NCBI RefSeq assembly: GCF_002105195.1
Contig: NZ_MUHU01000050.1
Span: 124,001-188,000, forward strand
Source: Derxia lacustris
GTDB taxonomy: Bacteria; Pseudomonadota; Gammaproteobacteria; Burkholderiales; Burkholderiaceae_E
Length of the DNA: 64,000 nucleotides
Direction: 5' to 3'
This document shows, piece by piece, positions 16,757-27,493 of this stretch. The notes under the pieces were generated by a model that was given only the letters and a program-made list of their open reading frames with translations, ran no database searches and was not told the origin of the DNA. A program made the translations under genes and the position numbers. Each line of letters begins with the position of its first letter. The stretch's first letter is position 1.

Positions 16757-17680
16757 ATGAGCAAGAAAATCAGATGCGCCCTGATCGGCTCCGGCAACAT
16801 CGGCACCGATCTCATCTACAAGATCCGGCGCAGCCCGCTGCTCGAACCGGTCTGGATGGTCGGCGTCGATCCGCAATCGGAAGGCCTGGCGCGCGCCCGC
16901 GACCTGGGCCTGAAGACCACCGCCGACGGCATCGAAGGGCTGCTGCCGCACATCGAGGAAGACGGCATCCAGATCGCGTTCGACGCGACCTCGGCCTATG
17001 TGCATGCCGAGCATTCGCGCAAGCTCAATGCGCTCGGCGTGATGGTCATCGACCTGACGCCGGCCGCCATCGGCCCGCTGTGCTCGCCGCCGGTCAACCT
17101 GAGTGAACACGCGGCGCGGGTCGAGATGAACGTCAACATGATTTCCTGCGCCGGCCAGGCCACGATCCCGATGGTCTACGCGGTATCGCGCGTGCAATCG
17201 GTGGACTACGCCGAGATCGTCGCGAGCCTGTCGTCGCGCTCGGTGGGTCCGGGCACGCGCAAGAACCTGGACGAGTTCACCTTCACCACGTCGAGCGCGC
17301 TGTGCAAGGTCGGCGGCGCGCGGCGCGGCAAGGCGATGGCGGTGGTCAATCCGGCCGACCCGCCGGTGATCATGCGCAACACCGTCTACTGCCTGACCGA
17401 CGACGAGCCGGACCAGGCGCGCATCCGCGACTCGGTCGCAAGGATGATTGCCGACGTGCAGCAATACGTGCCCGGCTACCGGCTGGTCAACGGCCCGGTC
17501 TTCGACGGCAAGCGCGTGTCGATCTATCTGGAGGTCGCCGGTCTTGGCGATTACCTGCCGCGCTACGCCGGCAACCTCGACATCATGACGGCGGCCGCGA
17601 CGCGCACCGCCGAGATGTTCGCCGAGGAAATCCTGGCCGGCAGCATCGCGCTCAAGCCGGTCCTGGCGGAGGCCGCGTGA
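16757..17680 (+). CDS. dmpF: Acetaldehyde dehydrogenase (acylating)
   Basis: A 307-residue enzyme converting acetaldehyde, CoA and NAD to acetyl-CoA, channelled from the partner aldolase DmpG. The NAD motif GSGNIGTDL is at about residues 11-19 and the catalytic cysteine is about C131 in [11 protein letters not shown]. The start at 16757 has an AAGAGGA ribosome-binding site; an upstream in-frame ATG at 16694 lies inside the conserved operator element and is rejected. It begins a second transcription unit, and its stop overlaps the dmpG start. Confidence 0.93.
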   Translation: MSKKIRCALIGSGNIGTDLIYKIRRSPLLEPVWMVGVDPQSEGLARARDLGLKTTADGIEGLLPHIEEDGIQIAFDATSAYVHAEHSRKLNALGVMVIDLTPAAIGPLCSPPVNLSEHAARVEMNVNMISCAGQATIPMVYAVSRVQSVDYAEIVASLSSRSVGPGTRKNLDEFTFTTSSALCKVGGARRGKAMAVVNPADPPVIMRNTVYCLTDDEPDQARIRDSVARMIADVQQYVPGYRLVNGPVFDGKRVSIYLEVAGLGDYLPRYAGNLDIMTAAATRTAEMFAEEILAGSIALKPVLAEAA

Positions 17681-18732
17681 TGACGACCGCGCTCGATCTC
17701 AAGGGCCGCAAGGTCAGGCTGCACGACATGTGCCTGCGCGACGGCATGCACGCCAAGCGCCATCAGATGACGCTCGACGAGATGGTGCGCGTCGCCACCG
17801 CGCTCGACGATGCCGGCATTCCGCTGATCCAGGTCACGCATGGCGACGGCCTCGGCGGCTCGACGCTCAACTTCGGCTTTGCGCGCCACAGCAACGAGGA
17901 GTATCTGAACGCGGTCGTGCCCAGGCTCAAGCGCGCCAAGGTGTCGGTGCTGCTGGTGCCGGGCATCGGCACCATGCGCGAGCTGCAATCGGCCTTCGAC
18001 TGCGGCATTGGCAGCGTGCATGTTGCAACCCATTGCACCGAAGCCGACGTGGCCGAGCAGCACATCGGCCTCGGACGCAAGCTCGGCCTCGACACGACGG
18101 GCTTTCTGATGATGGCCCACCTGAACGATCCGGCCGGCATCGCCGCCCAGGGCAAGCTGATGGAGAGCTTCGGCGCGCACACGGTCTACGTGACCGACTC
18201 GGCCGGCTACCTGCTTCCCGACGACGTGACGGCGCGCGTCGCGGCGCTGCGCGCGGTGCTGCGACCCGAGACCGAAATCGGCTTCCACGGCCATCACAAC
18301 CTCGGCATGGGCATCGCCAATTCCATTGCCGCGATTGCGGCTGGCGCGTCGCGCATCGACGGCTCGGTCGGCGGACTGGGCGCGGGCGCCGGCAACACGC
18401 CGCTCGAAGTCTTTGCGGCGGTCTGCGAGCGCATGGGCATCGAGACCGGCGTCGATCTGTTCAAGGTGATGGACGTGGCCGAGGACGTGATCGTGCCGCT
18501 GATGGACCGGCTGGTGCGCGTGGACCGCGAGTCGCTGACCATCGGCTATGCCGGCGTGTACTCGACCTTTCTGCTGTTTGCCAGGCGCGCGGCCGAACGC
18601 TACGGCGTGCCGGCGCGCGACATCCTGGTGGAGCTGGGCCGCAAGAAGATGGTCGGCGGCCAGGAAGACATGATCGAAGACACCGCGATGACCCTCGCCA
18701 AAGAGCGCGGGCTGCTGGCTGTCGGCGCCTGA
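17680..18732 (+). CDS. dmpG: 4-hydroxy-2-oxovalerate aldolase
   Basis: A 350-residue metal-dependent aldolase that splits 4-hydroxy-2-oxovalerate to pyruvate and acetaldehyde. [17 protein letters not shown] carries the catalytic Arg-Asp and His residues, [15 protein letters not shown] the metal-binding His-X-His, and [14 protein letters not shown] is also characteristic. The ATG shares one base with the dmpF stop (TGATG), matching the tight DmpF-DmpG complex. Length is normal. Confidence 0.93.
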   Translation: MTTALDLKGRKVRLHDMCLRDGMHAKRHQMTLDEMVRVATALDDAGIPLIQVTHGDGLGGSTLNFGFARHSNEEYLNAVVPRLKRAKVSVLLVPGIGTMRELQSAFDCGIGSVHVATHCTEADVAEQHIGLGRKLGLDTTGFLMMAHLNDPAGIAAQGKLMESFGAHTVYVTDSAGYLLPDDVTARVAALRAVLRPETEIGFHGHHNLGMGIANSIAAIAAGASRIDGSVGGLGAGAGNTPLEVFAAVCERMGIETGVDLFKVMDVAEDVIVPLMDRLVRVDRESLTIGYAGVYSTFLLFARRAAERYGVPARDILVELGRKKMVGGQEDMIEDTAMTLAKERGLLAVGA

Positions 18733-18762
18733 AATTCATTCACGACTTGAGGAGACAAAGTC

Positions 18763-19695
18763 ATGGCCATGCGTGGATTGCTGCGACTGGGCGAGGTTGC
18801 CCTGAGAGTGCTCGACATGAAGGCGGCGCTTGAGCATTACGACAAGCGGATGGGCTTGCAGGTGACGCTCACCGACGACAGCGGCCGGGTGTACTTCAAG
18901 GCCTGGGATGAGCACGACCATCACTGCCTGGTGCTGCGCGAGGCCGACGCGCCGGGCATCGACTACTTCGCGTTCAAGGTGTCGGACGATGCGGTACTCG
19001 ACGAGATGGCGCTCAAGCTGCGCGACCGCGGGTACGCGGTGAAGCACATCGAGGCCGGCGTCCATCCCAGGAGTGGCCGGCGCATCGAGTTCACGCTGCC
19101 GAGCGGGCATGCAATGCAGCTGTATGCGCACAAGGATCAGATCGGCAATCACCTGCCGCTGCGCAACCCGGGCGTGCTGCCCGACGAAGGCGTGATCCGG
19201 GGCTTTCGCATCAACCGGATCGACCATCTGCTGCTCGGCGGGCCGCGCATCGACGAGTCGGCGCAACTGTTCCGCGAGCTGTTCGGCTTCGACCTGAGCG
19301 AGCGGCTGATCGATGCCGACTCCGAGGCTTCGCTGGCGCTGTTTCTGAGTTGCTCGACCAAGCCGCATGACGTGGCCTTCGTGCTCCAGCCCGAGCCGGG
19401 GCGCTTCCATCACGTCTCCTTCCTGCTGGAGAGCACCTACGACGTGATCCATGCGGCCGACATGATCGGCAAGTACCGCATCCCGGTCGATGTGGGGCCG
19501 AACCGCCATGGCGTCACGCGCGGCGCGACGATCTATTTCTTCGACCCGTCGGGCAATCGCAACGAGGTGTTCTCGGGCGGCTATGTGCATTACCCCGACA
19601 CGCCGACGCTGACCTGGGACACGAGCGAACTCGGCAAGGCCACCTTCTCGCAGGACAACACGCCGCGCGAGAGCTTTCTGACGGTGCTCACATGA
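18763..19695 (+). CDS. dmpB: Catechol 2,3-dioxygenase
   Basis: A 310-residue extradiol dioxygenase that cleaves catechol to 2-hydroxymuconic semialdehyde. It has two vicinal-oxygen-chelate modules. The iron ligands expected in the second module are visible: H155 (RIDHLLL), H217 (FHHVSF) and E268 (GNRNEVFSGG). GAGGAGAC precedes the ATG. It is in the same unit as dmpFG, not next to dmpP as in Pseudomonas; its end overlaps the next gene. Confidence 0.95.
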   Translation: MAMRGLLRLGEVALRVLDMKAALEHYDKRMGLQVTLTDDSGRVYFKAWDEHDHHCLVLREADAPGIDYFAFKVSDDAVLDEMALKLRDRGYAVKHIEAGVHPRSGRRIEFTLPSGHAMQLYAHKDQIGNHLPLRNPGVLPDEGVIRGFRINRIDHLLLGGPRIDESAQLFRELFGFDLSERLIDADSEASLALFLSCSTKPHDVAFVLQPEPGRFHHVSFLLESTYDVIHAADMIGKYRIPVDVGPNRHGVTRGATIYFFDPSGNRNEVFSGGYVHYPDTPTLTWDTSELGKATFSQDNTPRESFLTVLT

Positions 19696-20462
19696 GCGGG
19701 CGCGAGCTTGCGGTGCTGGTCGGCGCGAGCGGCGCCTTCGGTGCGGCGATTGCCGGGCGGCTGCTCGGCGCCGGGCTGGATGTGGTCGCGGTCGGCCGGC
19801 GCGCCGGCGCGCTCGACGAGCTGCGCCAGCGCTTGCATGCGGCGGGCGGGCAGGGCGAGCTGATCGCCTGCGCCGCCGACATCGGCGACGACGCCGCCAT
19901 CGATGCGATCCGGGCCAGCCTCGACCGGCCGGTGCGCGCCGTGGTCCACGGGCCCGGCGTGGCGGTGGCCGGCGGCATTCTCGATGCGCCGACGGCGGCG
20001 CTGGTGGATGCGGTCAACCTCAAGTGCGGCGGGCTGATCCGGCTGGTGCGCGCCGCCGACGCGCGGTTTGCCAAGGGCGCGCGCATCGTCGCCATCGGCG
20101 GGCATTACGGCTTCGAGCCGACCGCCTATGCGGCCGCGCCCGGGATTGCCAATGCGGCGCTGGTCAACCTCGTGCGCCAGCTGAGCCTGGTGTACGGCAC
20201 GCGCGGCATCACCGCCCACCTCATCGCGCCCGGCCCGGCCGATACCGAGCGGCTGCATCGCGTCGCCGCCGAGCGTGCGCGCCAGCGCGGCGTCGGCCTT
20301 GACGCGGTGCTCGACGAGCTGCGCGCCGAATCCTCGACCGGCAGCTTCACCACGCCCGACCAGGTGGCCTGGGCGGTGCAGATGCTGCTCGACCCGGCCG
20401 CCGACGCCATGACCGGATCGACGCTGATGCTCGACTCGGGCCGGCGACGCGGCCTGCCCTGA
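19692..20462 (+). CDS. Atypical SDR-fold protein in the meta-cleavage operon, catalytic Lys missing
   Basis: A 256-residue short-chain-dehydrogenase-like protein. The N-terminal dinucleotide motif is modified (LVGASGAFGAAIA, about residues 9-21). At the catalytic site Y146 is followed by A-A-A-P, so proline replaces the lysine of YxxxK. IAPGPADTERL and GSTLMLDSG are otherwise SDR-like. It overlaps dmpB by four bases (ATGA) and is surely co-translated. Without the lysine it may be a non-catalytic or unusual reductase. Its role in catechol breakdown is unknown to me. Confidence 0.75.
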   Translation: MSGRELAVLVGASGAFGAAIAGRLLGAGLDVVAVGRRAGALDELRQRLHAAGGQGELIACAADIGDDAAIDAIRASLDRPVRAVVHGPGVAVAGGILDAPTAALVDAVNLKCGGLIRLVRAADARFAKGARIVAIGGHYGFEPTAYAAAPGIANAALVNLVRQLSLVYGTRGITAHLIAPGPADTERLHRVAAERARQRGVGLDAVLDELRAESSTGSFTTPDQVAWAVQMLLDPAADAMTGSTLMLDSGRRRGLP

Positions 20463-20485
20463 ACCGTCCAAAAGGAGAATTCCGC

Positions 20486-20911
20486 ATGCCTCTCATCCAG
20501 TTTCATCTCGTCGAGGGCGAGTACAGCGACGCCCAGCTGAGCACGCTGCTCGAACGCGGCAGCGCGGTCTATGCCGAGGTGCTCGACTCGCCGGTCGACC
20601 GCATCCGCGCCTTCGTGACGCTGCACCGGCCGGCGCTCTGGGCCGTCGGCGGCAAGGCCGATGCGGCGGCGCATCGCTCGCCCTATTTCAGCGCGGTGAT
20701 GATGGCCGAACGCCCACCCGAGCAGCGCCGGCGCGCGCTCGCGGCGATGACCGATCTGGTCGTGGAAGTGCTGGCGGTCGAGCGTGACCGGGTGCGCGGC
20801 AGCATCAACCTCGTTCAGGCGCAGGACTGGGGCATCGGCGGCGTGCCGGCCAGCGTGATCCGTGCGGCCGAGGTGGAGGCGCGTCGCGCGGCAGGCGCGA
20901 CGGGGTCGTGA
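20486..20911 (+). CDS. Tautomerase superfamily protein, long form; candidate 4-oxalocrotonate tautomerase
   Basis: A 141-residue member of the tautomerase superfamily with the catalytic proline at position 2 (MPLIQFHLVEG). It is twice the length of classical 62-residue 4-oxalocrotonate tautomerase and appears to hold two beta-alpha-beta units, the second from about residue 70 (RPPEQRRRALAAMTDLVVEV) and ending in a QDWGIGGVP hairpin. No short tautomerase exists in the window, yet dmpC and dmpH flank that step, so this protein is the likely isomerase. AAGGAG precedes the ATG. Confidence 0.75.
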   Translation: MPLIQFHLVEGEYSDAQLSTLLERGSAVYAEVLDSPVDRIRAFVTLHRPALWAVGGKADAAAHRSPYFSAVMMAERPPEQRRRALAAMTDLVVEVLAVERDRVRGSINLVQAQDWGIGGVPASVIRAAEVEARRAAGATGS

Positions 20912-21339
20912 GTGGTGCGGTGTTCGTCACGCGGCGGCAGATCGATGCGCAGGCGGCGCATGCCGCCGTCGGCGCCGCGATGCACCGCGCTGCCGAGCTG
21001 GGCGTGGCGGTGAATGTCGCGGTGGTCGACGGCGCCGGGCTGCTGGTGGCGTTTGCGCGCATGAACGGCGCCTTCTTGCATTCGGCCGACATCGCCATCG
21101 ACAAGGCCTACACCGTTGCGGGCTTCGGCTTTGGCACGGGCGAATGGGATCGGGTGCTGGCAGGCGCGAGCGAAGCGGTACGGCGCGGCCTGATGCAAAG
21201 GCCCAGGCTGGTCGGCTTTGGCGGCGGCGTGCCGATCAGGATCGAGGGCGAGCTGATCGGGGCGATCGGCGTGTCGGGCGGCAGCGAGGCGCAGGACGAG
21301 GATTGCGCGACGGCGGGGATTGCGGCGCTGGCCGGCTGA
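20908..21339 (+). CDS. GlcG/HbpS (DUF336) family protein
   Basis: A 143-residue protein of the GlcG/HbpS heme-binding-like family: GVAVNVAVVDGAGLLVAFAR, DIAIDKAYTVAGF, GGGVPIRIEGELIGAIGVSG and a D-E-D-C-A element. It starts with GTG overlapping the tautomerase stop, so it is the last gene of the dmpFGB unit. Such proteins are frequent in aromatic catabolic operons, but their function is not settled. The histidine-poor sequence gives no clear heme ligand. Confidence 0.78.
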   Translation: MSGAVFVTRRQIDAQAAHAAVGAAMHRAAELGVAVNVAVVDGAGLLVAFARMNGAFLHSADIAIDKAYTVAGFGFGTGEWDRVLAGASEAVRRGLMQRPRLVGFGGGVPIRIEGELIGAIGVSGGSEAQDEDCATAGIAALAG

Positions 21340-21348
21340 GCTGCGCAT

Positions 21349-22533
21349 TCAATCGGCACGCGCCGTCCACCACGCCAGCCCGGCCGCCAGAAGCAGCAGC
21401 ACTGCGCTGCTGCCGAAGGTGGCGCGATAGCCGGCCGCATCGAACAGCAGGCCGCCCAGGGTCGAGCCCGAGCCGATGGCCAGTTGCACCACCGCCACCA
21501 TCAGCCCGCCGCCGGCCTCGGCATCGTGCGGCAGGCTGCGCGCCAGCCAGTTCCACCAGCCGACCGGCGCGGCCGTTGCGACCAGCCCCCACAGGCCCAG
21601 CAGCGTCACCACGGTCCACAGCGAGCTGCCAAACGCGATCAGCGCCACCGCCAGCGCCGCCATCAGCAGGGGGATGGCGACGAGCGTGCCGTAGAAACGG
21701 CGGCGCAGGCAGGCGCCGATCAGCAGCGTGCCGACCACGCCGGCCAGACCGATGGCCAGCAGGATCAGCGACAGCGTCGCGCCCTGCACCTGCGTGACCC
21801 GCTCCAGATACGGCCGCAGATAGGTGAACAGCATGAACTGGCCCATGAAGAACAGGCCCAGGGCCGCCATGCCGCGCCGCACCCGCCGCTGCCGCAGCAG
21901 CCCGAACACCTGGCCGGCCGCCGGAGCGCGCTCGGTCGCCGGCATCGACGGCAGGCTGATCGCCTGCCAGACCAGCGTGGCCAGCGTCACCGGCACCAGA
22001 CAGAAGAAGGCGCCGCGCCAGCCAATGACCGACCCCAGATAACTGCCCAGCGGCGCCGCCACCACGGTGGCCAGCGCATTGCCGCCGTTGAGGATGGCGA
22101 GCGCCTGCGGCAACTGCGCCGGCGGCACCAGCCGCATGGCCGTGGCCGCCGACAGCGACCAGAAGCCGCCGACCACCACGCCGATCAGCGCACGGCCGGC
22201 CAGATACATCGCATAGCCCTGGGCCAGCGCCACCACCGTGCCCGACAGGCACATCACGCCGGTCAGCCACAGCAGCAGATCCTTGCGATCGATCGGCCCG
22301 GCCAGCGACGCAATGAACAGGCTGGTGAGCAGCGCACACAGGCCCGAGATCGCCAGCCCCTGACCGGCCAGCCCCTCGCTCACCTGGAGCGCCGCCGCGA
22401 CCGGCGTGAGCAGGCTCACCGGCATGAACTCCGACGCCACCAGCGCAAAGGCACAGAGCGACATCGCCAGCACGCCGCTCCAGGCCGGCGCGCGGTCGCC
22501 GGTGGCGGCCCCCGCGCAGATTCCGGTCGTCAT
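21349..22533 (-). CDS. Major facilitator superfamily exporter
   Basis: A 394-residue inner-membrane protein with about twelve hydrophobic segments. It resembles the arabinose-efflux/DHA1 group: FALVASEFMPVSLLTPVAAA at the start and GRALIGVVVGGFWSLSAATA in helix 4-5, with the basic DRKD loop between helices 2 and 3. It converges on the catabolic operon with only nine bases between stops. The ATG lies next to the stop of the hydrolase gene upstream, so the two are one operon. The substrate is unknown. Confidence 0.85.
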   Translation of the reverse strand: MTTGICAGAATGDRAPAWSGVLAMSLCAFALVASEFMPVSLLTPVAAALQVSEGLAGQGLAISGLCALLTSLFIASLAGPIDRKDLLLWLTGVMCLSGTVVALAQGYAMYLAGRALIGVVVGGFWSLSAATAMRLVPPAQLPQALAILNGGNALATVVAAPLGSYLGSVIGWRGAFFCLVPVTLATLVWQAISLPSMPATERAPAAGQVFGLLRQRRVRRGMAALGLFFMGQFMLFTYLRPYLERVTQVQGATLSLILLAIGLAGVVGTLLIGACLRRRFYGTLVAIPLLMAALAVALIAFGSSLWTVVTLLGLWGLVATAAPVGWWNWLARSLPHDAEAGGGLMVAVVQLAIGSGSTLGGLLFDAAGYRATFGSSAVLLLLAAGLAWWTARAD

Positions 22534-23652
22534 TTACGCCAGCGCCCGGTCGAAGAAGGCCGTGAGCTTGTCGAAGGGGATCAGGTTCACCCGGTCGTAG
22601 AGATCGACATGGCCGGCGCCCTTCACGTAGTACAGCTCCTTCGGCTCGGCGGCGCGGCGCCAGGCGTCCTCGCTGAATTCGCGCGAGTGCGCGGCGTCGC
22701 CGGTGATGAACAGCAGCGGGCGCGGCGAGATCGTCTCGATGTCGTTGAACGGGTAGAAGTTCATGAACTTGACCGCGCCGGTCAGCGTCGGATGCGTGGT
22801 GGTCAGCGGCGACGCGCCCTTGGGCGTGAACTCGCCGCGTGGCGTGCGATAGAAGTCGTAGAACTCGCGCTGGATCGGATGCGTCGTGGCCGTCAGTTCG
22901 TGCTCGGTGCCGCTGGTGTAGCTGACCGGGCCGCCGGCAAATTCCACGTTGCGCTGGGCCGCCGCCTCGGCGATGAATTGCTTGCGCTGTTCGAGGCTGA
23001 GCGAATGGTTCAGCGCCTGCCGGTTGACCGCGCCCATGTCGTACATGCTGACTGTGGCGATGGCCTTCATGCGCGGATCGATCTTGGCCGCGCTGATGAC
23101 GAAACCGCCGCTGCCGCAAATGCCGATCACGCCGATTCTTTCGCGATCGACAAAGGCCTGGCTGCCCAGGAAATCGACTGCCGCGCTGAAACTCTCCGAA
23201 TACAGATCGGGCGCTACCGCATTGCGCGGCTGGCCTTCGCTTTCGCCCCAGAACGGCAGATCGATGGACAGCGTGACGAATCCGCGCTCGGCCATCCTGG
23301 TGGCATAGAGATTGGCGCTTTGTTCCTTCACCGCACCCATCGGATGCCCGACGACAATTGCGCGCGCCGGCTTGCTGCGGTCGAGATTGTTGGGCGTGAA
23401 CAGATTGCCAGCCACCGCCATGCGGTATTGGTCTTGAAACCTGACGGCTGCGACACTTACCTTGTCGCTGACATAGAAATTATCTGCGCCTTCAATCATT
23501 TTCGGTCTCCAATTCAGTTCGGTGGCAAATGCTGCCGGGCTGCCGAGCGCGACTCCGCTCATGGCAGCAAGGCCGGCGGCTTTAAGGAACTGGCGGCGTT
23601 CCGGCGAAATCTCGTCGTCGCTGTCGGCGGGTGCTGCAGGGGGGTGATGCAT
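22534..23652 (-). CDS. Tat-exported alpha/beta hydrolase
   Basis: A 372-residue hydrolase with a twin-arginine signal, ERRQFLKAAGLAAMSGVALG, at about residues 17-36, so it should act in the periplasm. The nucleophile elbow reads GVIGICGSGGF, where a cysteine or the following serine could be the nucleophile. VVGHPMGAVKEQ forms the oxyanion region and GAGHVDLYDR carries the catalytic histidine. The ATG at 23652 was chosen over one at 23730 because the Tat signal then lies near the N terminus. It is divergent from a LysR gene and followed directly by the MFS exporter. Confidence 0.8.
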   Translation of the reverse strand: MHHPPAAPADSDDEISPERRQFLKAAGLAAMSGVALGSPAAFATELNWRPKMIEGADNFYVSDKVSVAAVRFQDQYRMAVAGNLFTPNNLDRSKPARAIVVGHPMGAVKEQSANLYATRMAERGFVTLSIDLPFWGESEGQPRNAVAPDLYSESFSAAVDFLGSQAFVDRERIGVIGICGSGGFVISAAKIDPRMKAIATVSMYDMGAVNRQALNHSLSLEQRKQFIAEAAAQRNVEFAGGPVSYTSGTEHELTATTHPIQREFYDFYRTPRGEFTPKGASPLTTTHPTLTGAVKFMNFYPFNDIETISPRPLLFITGDAAHSREFSEDAWRRAAEPKELYYVKGAGHVDLYDRVNLIPFDKLTAFFDRALA

Positions 23653-23765
23653 CTGGCTCTTCTTCACGATCGCAAATGAATGGCAAATCCCGCGTGCACA
23701 AAAGCCGGCAATTGCCGGGCGCAATTGCACGCGTCCTGAAAGCAGTGTGGTCTGCCGGCTTTACA

Positions 23766-23793
23766 TTGACTAGCTAATCGATGCTCATTAGAT
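23766..23793 (+). promoter_or_regulatory. LysR dyad and promoter in the divergent hydrolase/LysR gap
   Basis: CTAAT-N8-ATTAG (23774-23791) is an inverted repeat containing T-N11-A. It lies within a possible promoter for the rightward LysR gene: TTGACT (23766-23771), 16 bp, TTAGAT (23788-23793). The region is noticeably AT-rich in this GC-rich window. It is the natural operator of the adjacent LysR regulator for itself and the leftward hydrolase-MFS pair. Confidence 0.5.
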
Positions 23794-23833
23794 TTGTGAG
23801 CTGAATTCATCAGTCATTGCCGGGGCAGCCAGG

Positions 23834-24721
23834 ATGCGACGCAATCTCAACGACCTGCTGGCCTTCGTGACCGTGGCGCGCGAAGGCAGCTTTACCCGGG
23901 CAGCGGCCGTGCTGGGCGTGACCCAGTCGGCGCTCAGCCATGCCATTCGCGGGCTGGAAAAGCGGCTCGACATCCGCCTGCTCACGCGCACCACGCGCAG
24001 CGTGGCGCCCACCCCGGCGGGCGAGCGGCTGATGCTGGCCATTGGCCATCGTTTCGATGAAATCGAGGCCGAACTCGATGCGCTGACCGAATTGCGCGAC
24101 AAGCCGGCGGGCACGGTGCGCATTACCTGTGGCGACCATGTATTGCGGGCATTGCTCATGCCAAAACTCATGCCGCTGCTGCGCGAATATCCGGATATCC
24201 GGCTGGAGCTGGACGTGAATTACGGCTTTCGCGATATCGTGGCCGACCGTTTCGATGCCGGCGTGCGGCTCGGCAGCACCATCGACAAGGACATGATTGC
24301 CATGCCCATCGGCAGACCGTTGCGGATGGCCGTGGTGGCCTCACCCGATTATTTTGCGCGGCATCCGCAGCCGCAAACGCCGCACGATCTCACCGGCCAC
24401 AATTGCATCAATCAGCGCATGCCGACATCGGGCGGGCTTTATGTGTGGGATTTCGCGCGCGATGGAAAACCGGTGAATGTGCGGGTCGACGGTCAGCTCA
24501 TCTTCAATACCGCAGCACCGCAAATCGATGCGGCGCTGGCCGGAATGGGCATTTGCCTGCTGCCCGAAGATGAGGTCGCCGATGAAATGCGGGACGGACG
24601 ATTGATCCGGGTGCTGGAGGAATGGTGCCCGGCCTATGCGGGCTACCATTTGTATTACCCGAGCCGGCGCCAATTGTCCCCGGCGTTTTCAATGGTGCTG
24701 AAAGCCTTGCGGCTCGAATGA
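23834..24721 (+). CDS. LysR family transcriptional regulator
   Basis: A 295-residue regulator. The N-terminal winged helix is NDLLAFVTVAREGSFTRAAA then LGVTQSALSHAIRGLEKRL, followed by the effector domain (GTVRITCGDHVLRALLMPKL). It belongs to the group often controlling small-molecule efflux or hydrolases (PecT/DsdC-like cluster with R-L-L-T-R-T-T-R-S). It is divergent from the hydrolase-MFS operon, which it probably controls. GC content is slightly below the neighbours. Confidence 0.88.
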   Translation: MRRNLNDLLAFVTVAREGSFTRAAAVLGVTQSALSHAIRGLEKRLDIRLLTRTTRSVAPTPAGERLMLAIGHRFDEIEAELDALTELRDKPAGTVRITCGDHVLRALLMPKLMPLLREYPDIRLELDVNYGFRDIVADRFDAGVRLGSTIDKDMIAMPIGRPLRMAVVASPDYFARHPQPQTPHDLTGHNCINQRMPTSGGLYVWDFARDGKPVNVRVDGQLIFNTAAPQIDAALAGMGICLLPEDEVADEMRDGRLIRVLEEWCPAYAGYHLYYPSRRQLSPAFSMVLKALRLE

Positions 24722-24741
24722 AAACGCCGGGGCGGCCGGCG
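24721..24741 (-). terminator. Intrinsic terminator for the leftward molybdenum hydroxylase operon
   Basis: CGCCGG, loop GGCGG, CCGGCG (24725-24741) forms a six-pair GC hairpin. On the minus strand it is followed by TTTT (24724-24721). It lies three bases beyond the stop of the large-subunit gene at 24744, exactly where a leftward terminator is expected. It also abuts the stop of the convergent LysR gene. Confidence 0.6.
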
Positions 24742-24743
24742 CC

Positions 24744-27019
<2,276 letters not shown>

Positions 27020-27023
<4 letters not shown>

Positions 27024-27493
27024 GCAGTCACCTTGTCGGCGAGGCGGGTCGAGGCGAGCTTGATGGCGGCATGGATGCGACCGTAGGTGCCGCAGCGGCA
27101 GAGGTTGCCGCTCATCGCTTCATCGATCTGGCGGTCGTCGGGCCGGGGCGTGGCGCGCAGCAGCGCGACCGCCGACATGATCTGGCCGGCTTGGCAATAG
27201 CCGCACTGGGCCACGCCAAGCTCGATCCAGGCGGCCTGGAGCACGCGGCCGACGGCGTCCTGCTCGGCGCCCTCGATGGTGGTGACGGCCTTGCCGGCCA
27301 GACTTTCCAACGGCGTCATGCAGGCGCGGGCCGGCTCGCCGTCGACATGGACGGTGCAGGCGCCGCACAGCGCCATGCCGCAGCCGAACTTGGTGCCGGT
27401 CATGCCGATCTCGTCGCGCAAGACCCAGAGCAAGGGAGTGTCGGGAGGCAGCTGGCTGTCGTGCGCAGCGCCGTTCACGGTGAATCGCGTCAT
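27020..27493 (-). CDS. Molybdenum hydroxylase 2Fe-2S subunit (isoquinoline 1-oxidoreductase alpha-like)
   Basis: A 157-residue electron-transfer subunit with two 2Fe-2S clusters. The N-terminal plant-type cluster has G-C-G-M-A-L-C-G-A-C plus a later cysteine (RACMTPL); the C-terminal cluster has CGYCQAGQ and NLCRCGTY. There is no FAD domain, as in the two-subunit IorAB type. It overlaps both neighbours by four bases (ATGA), AraC upstream and the large subunit downstream, so all three are translated together. Confidence 0.9.

Noticed and set aside
21484-23679. Plus-strand frame of about 730 codons opposite the MFS and hydrolase genes
   Set aside because: It is rich in His, Gln and Arg with no motif; the minus strand encodes two clear proteins.
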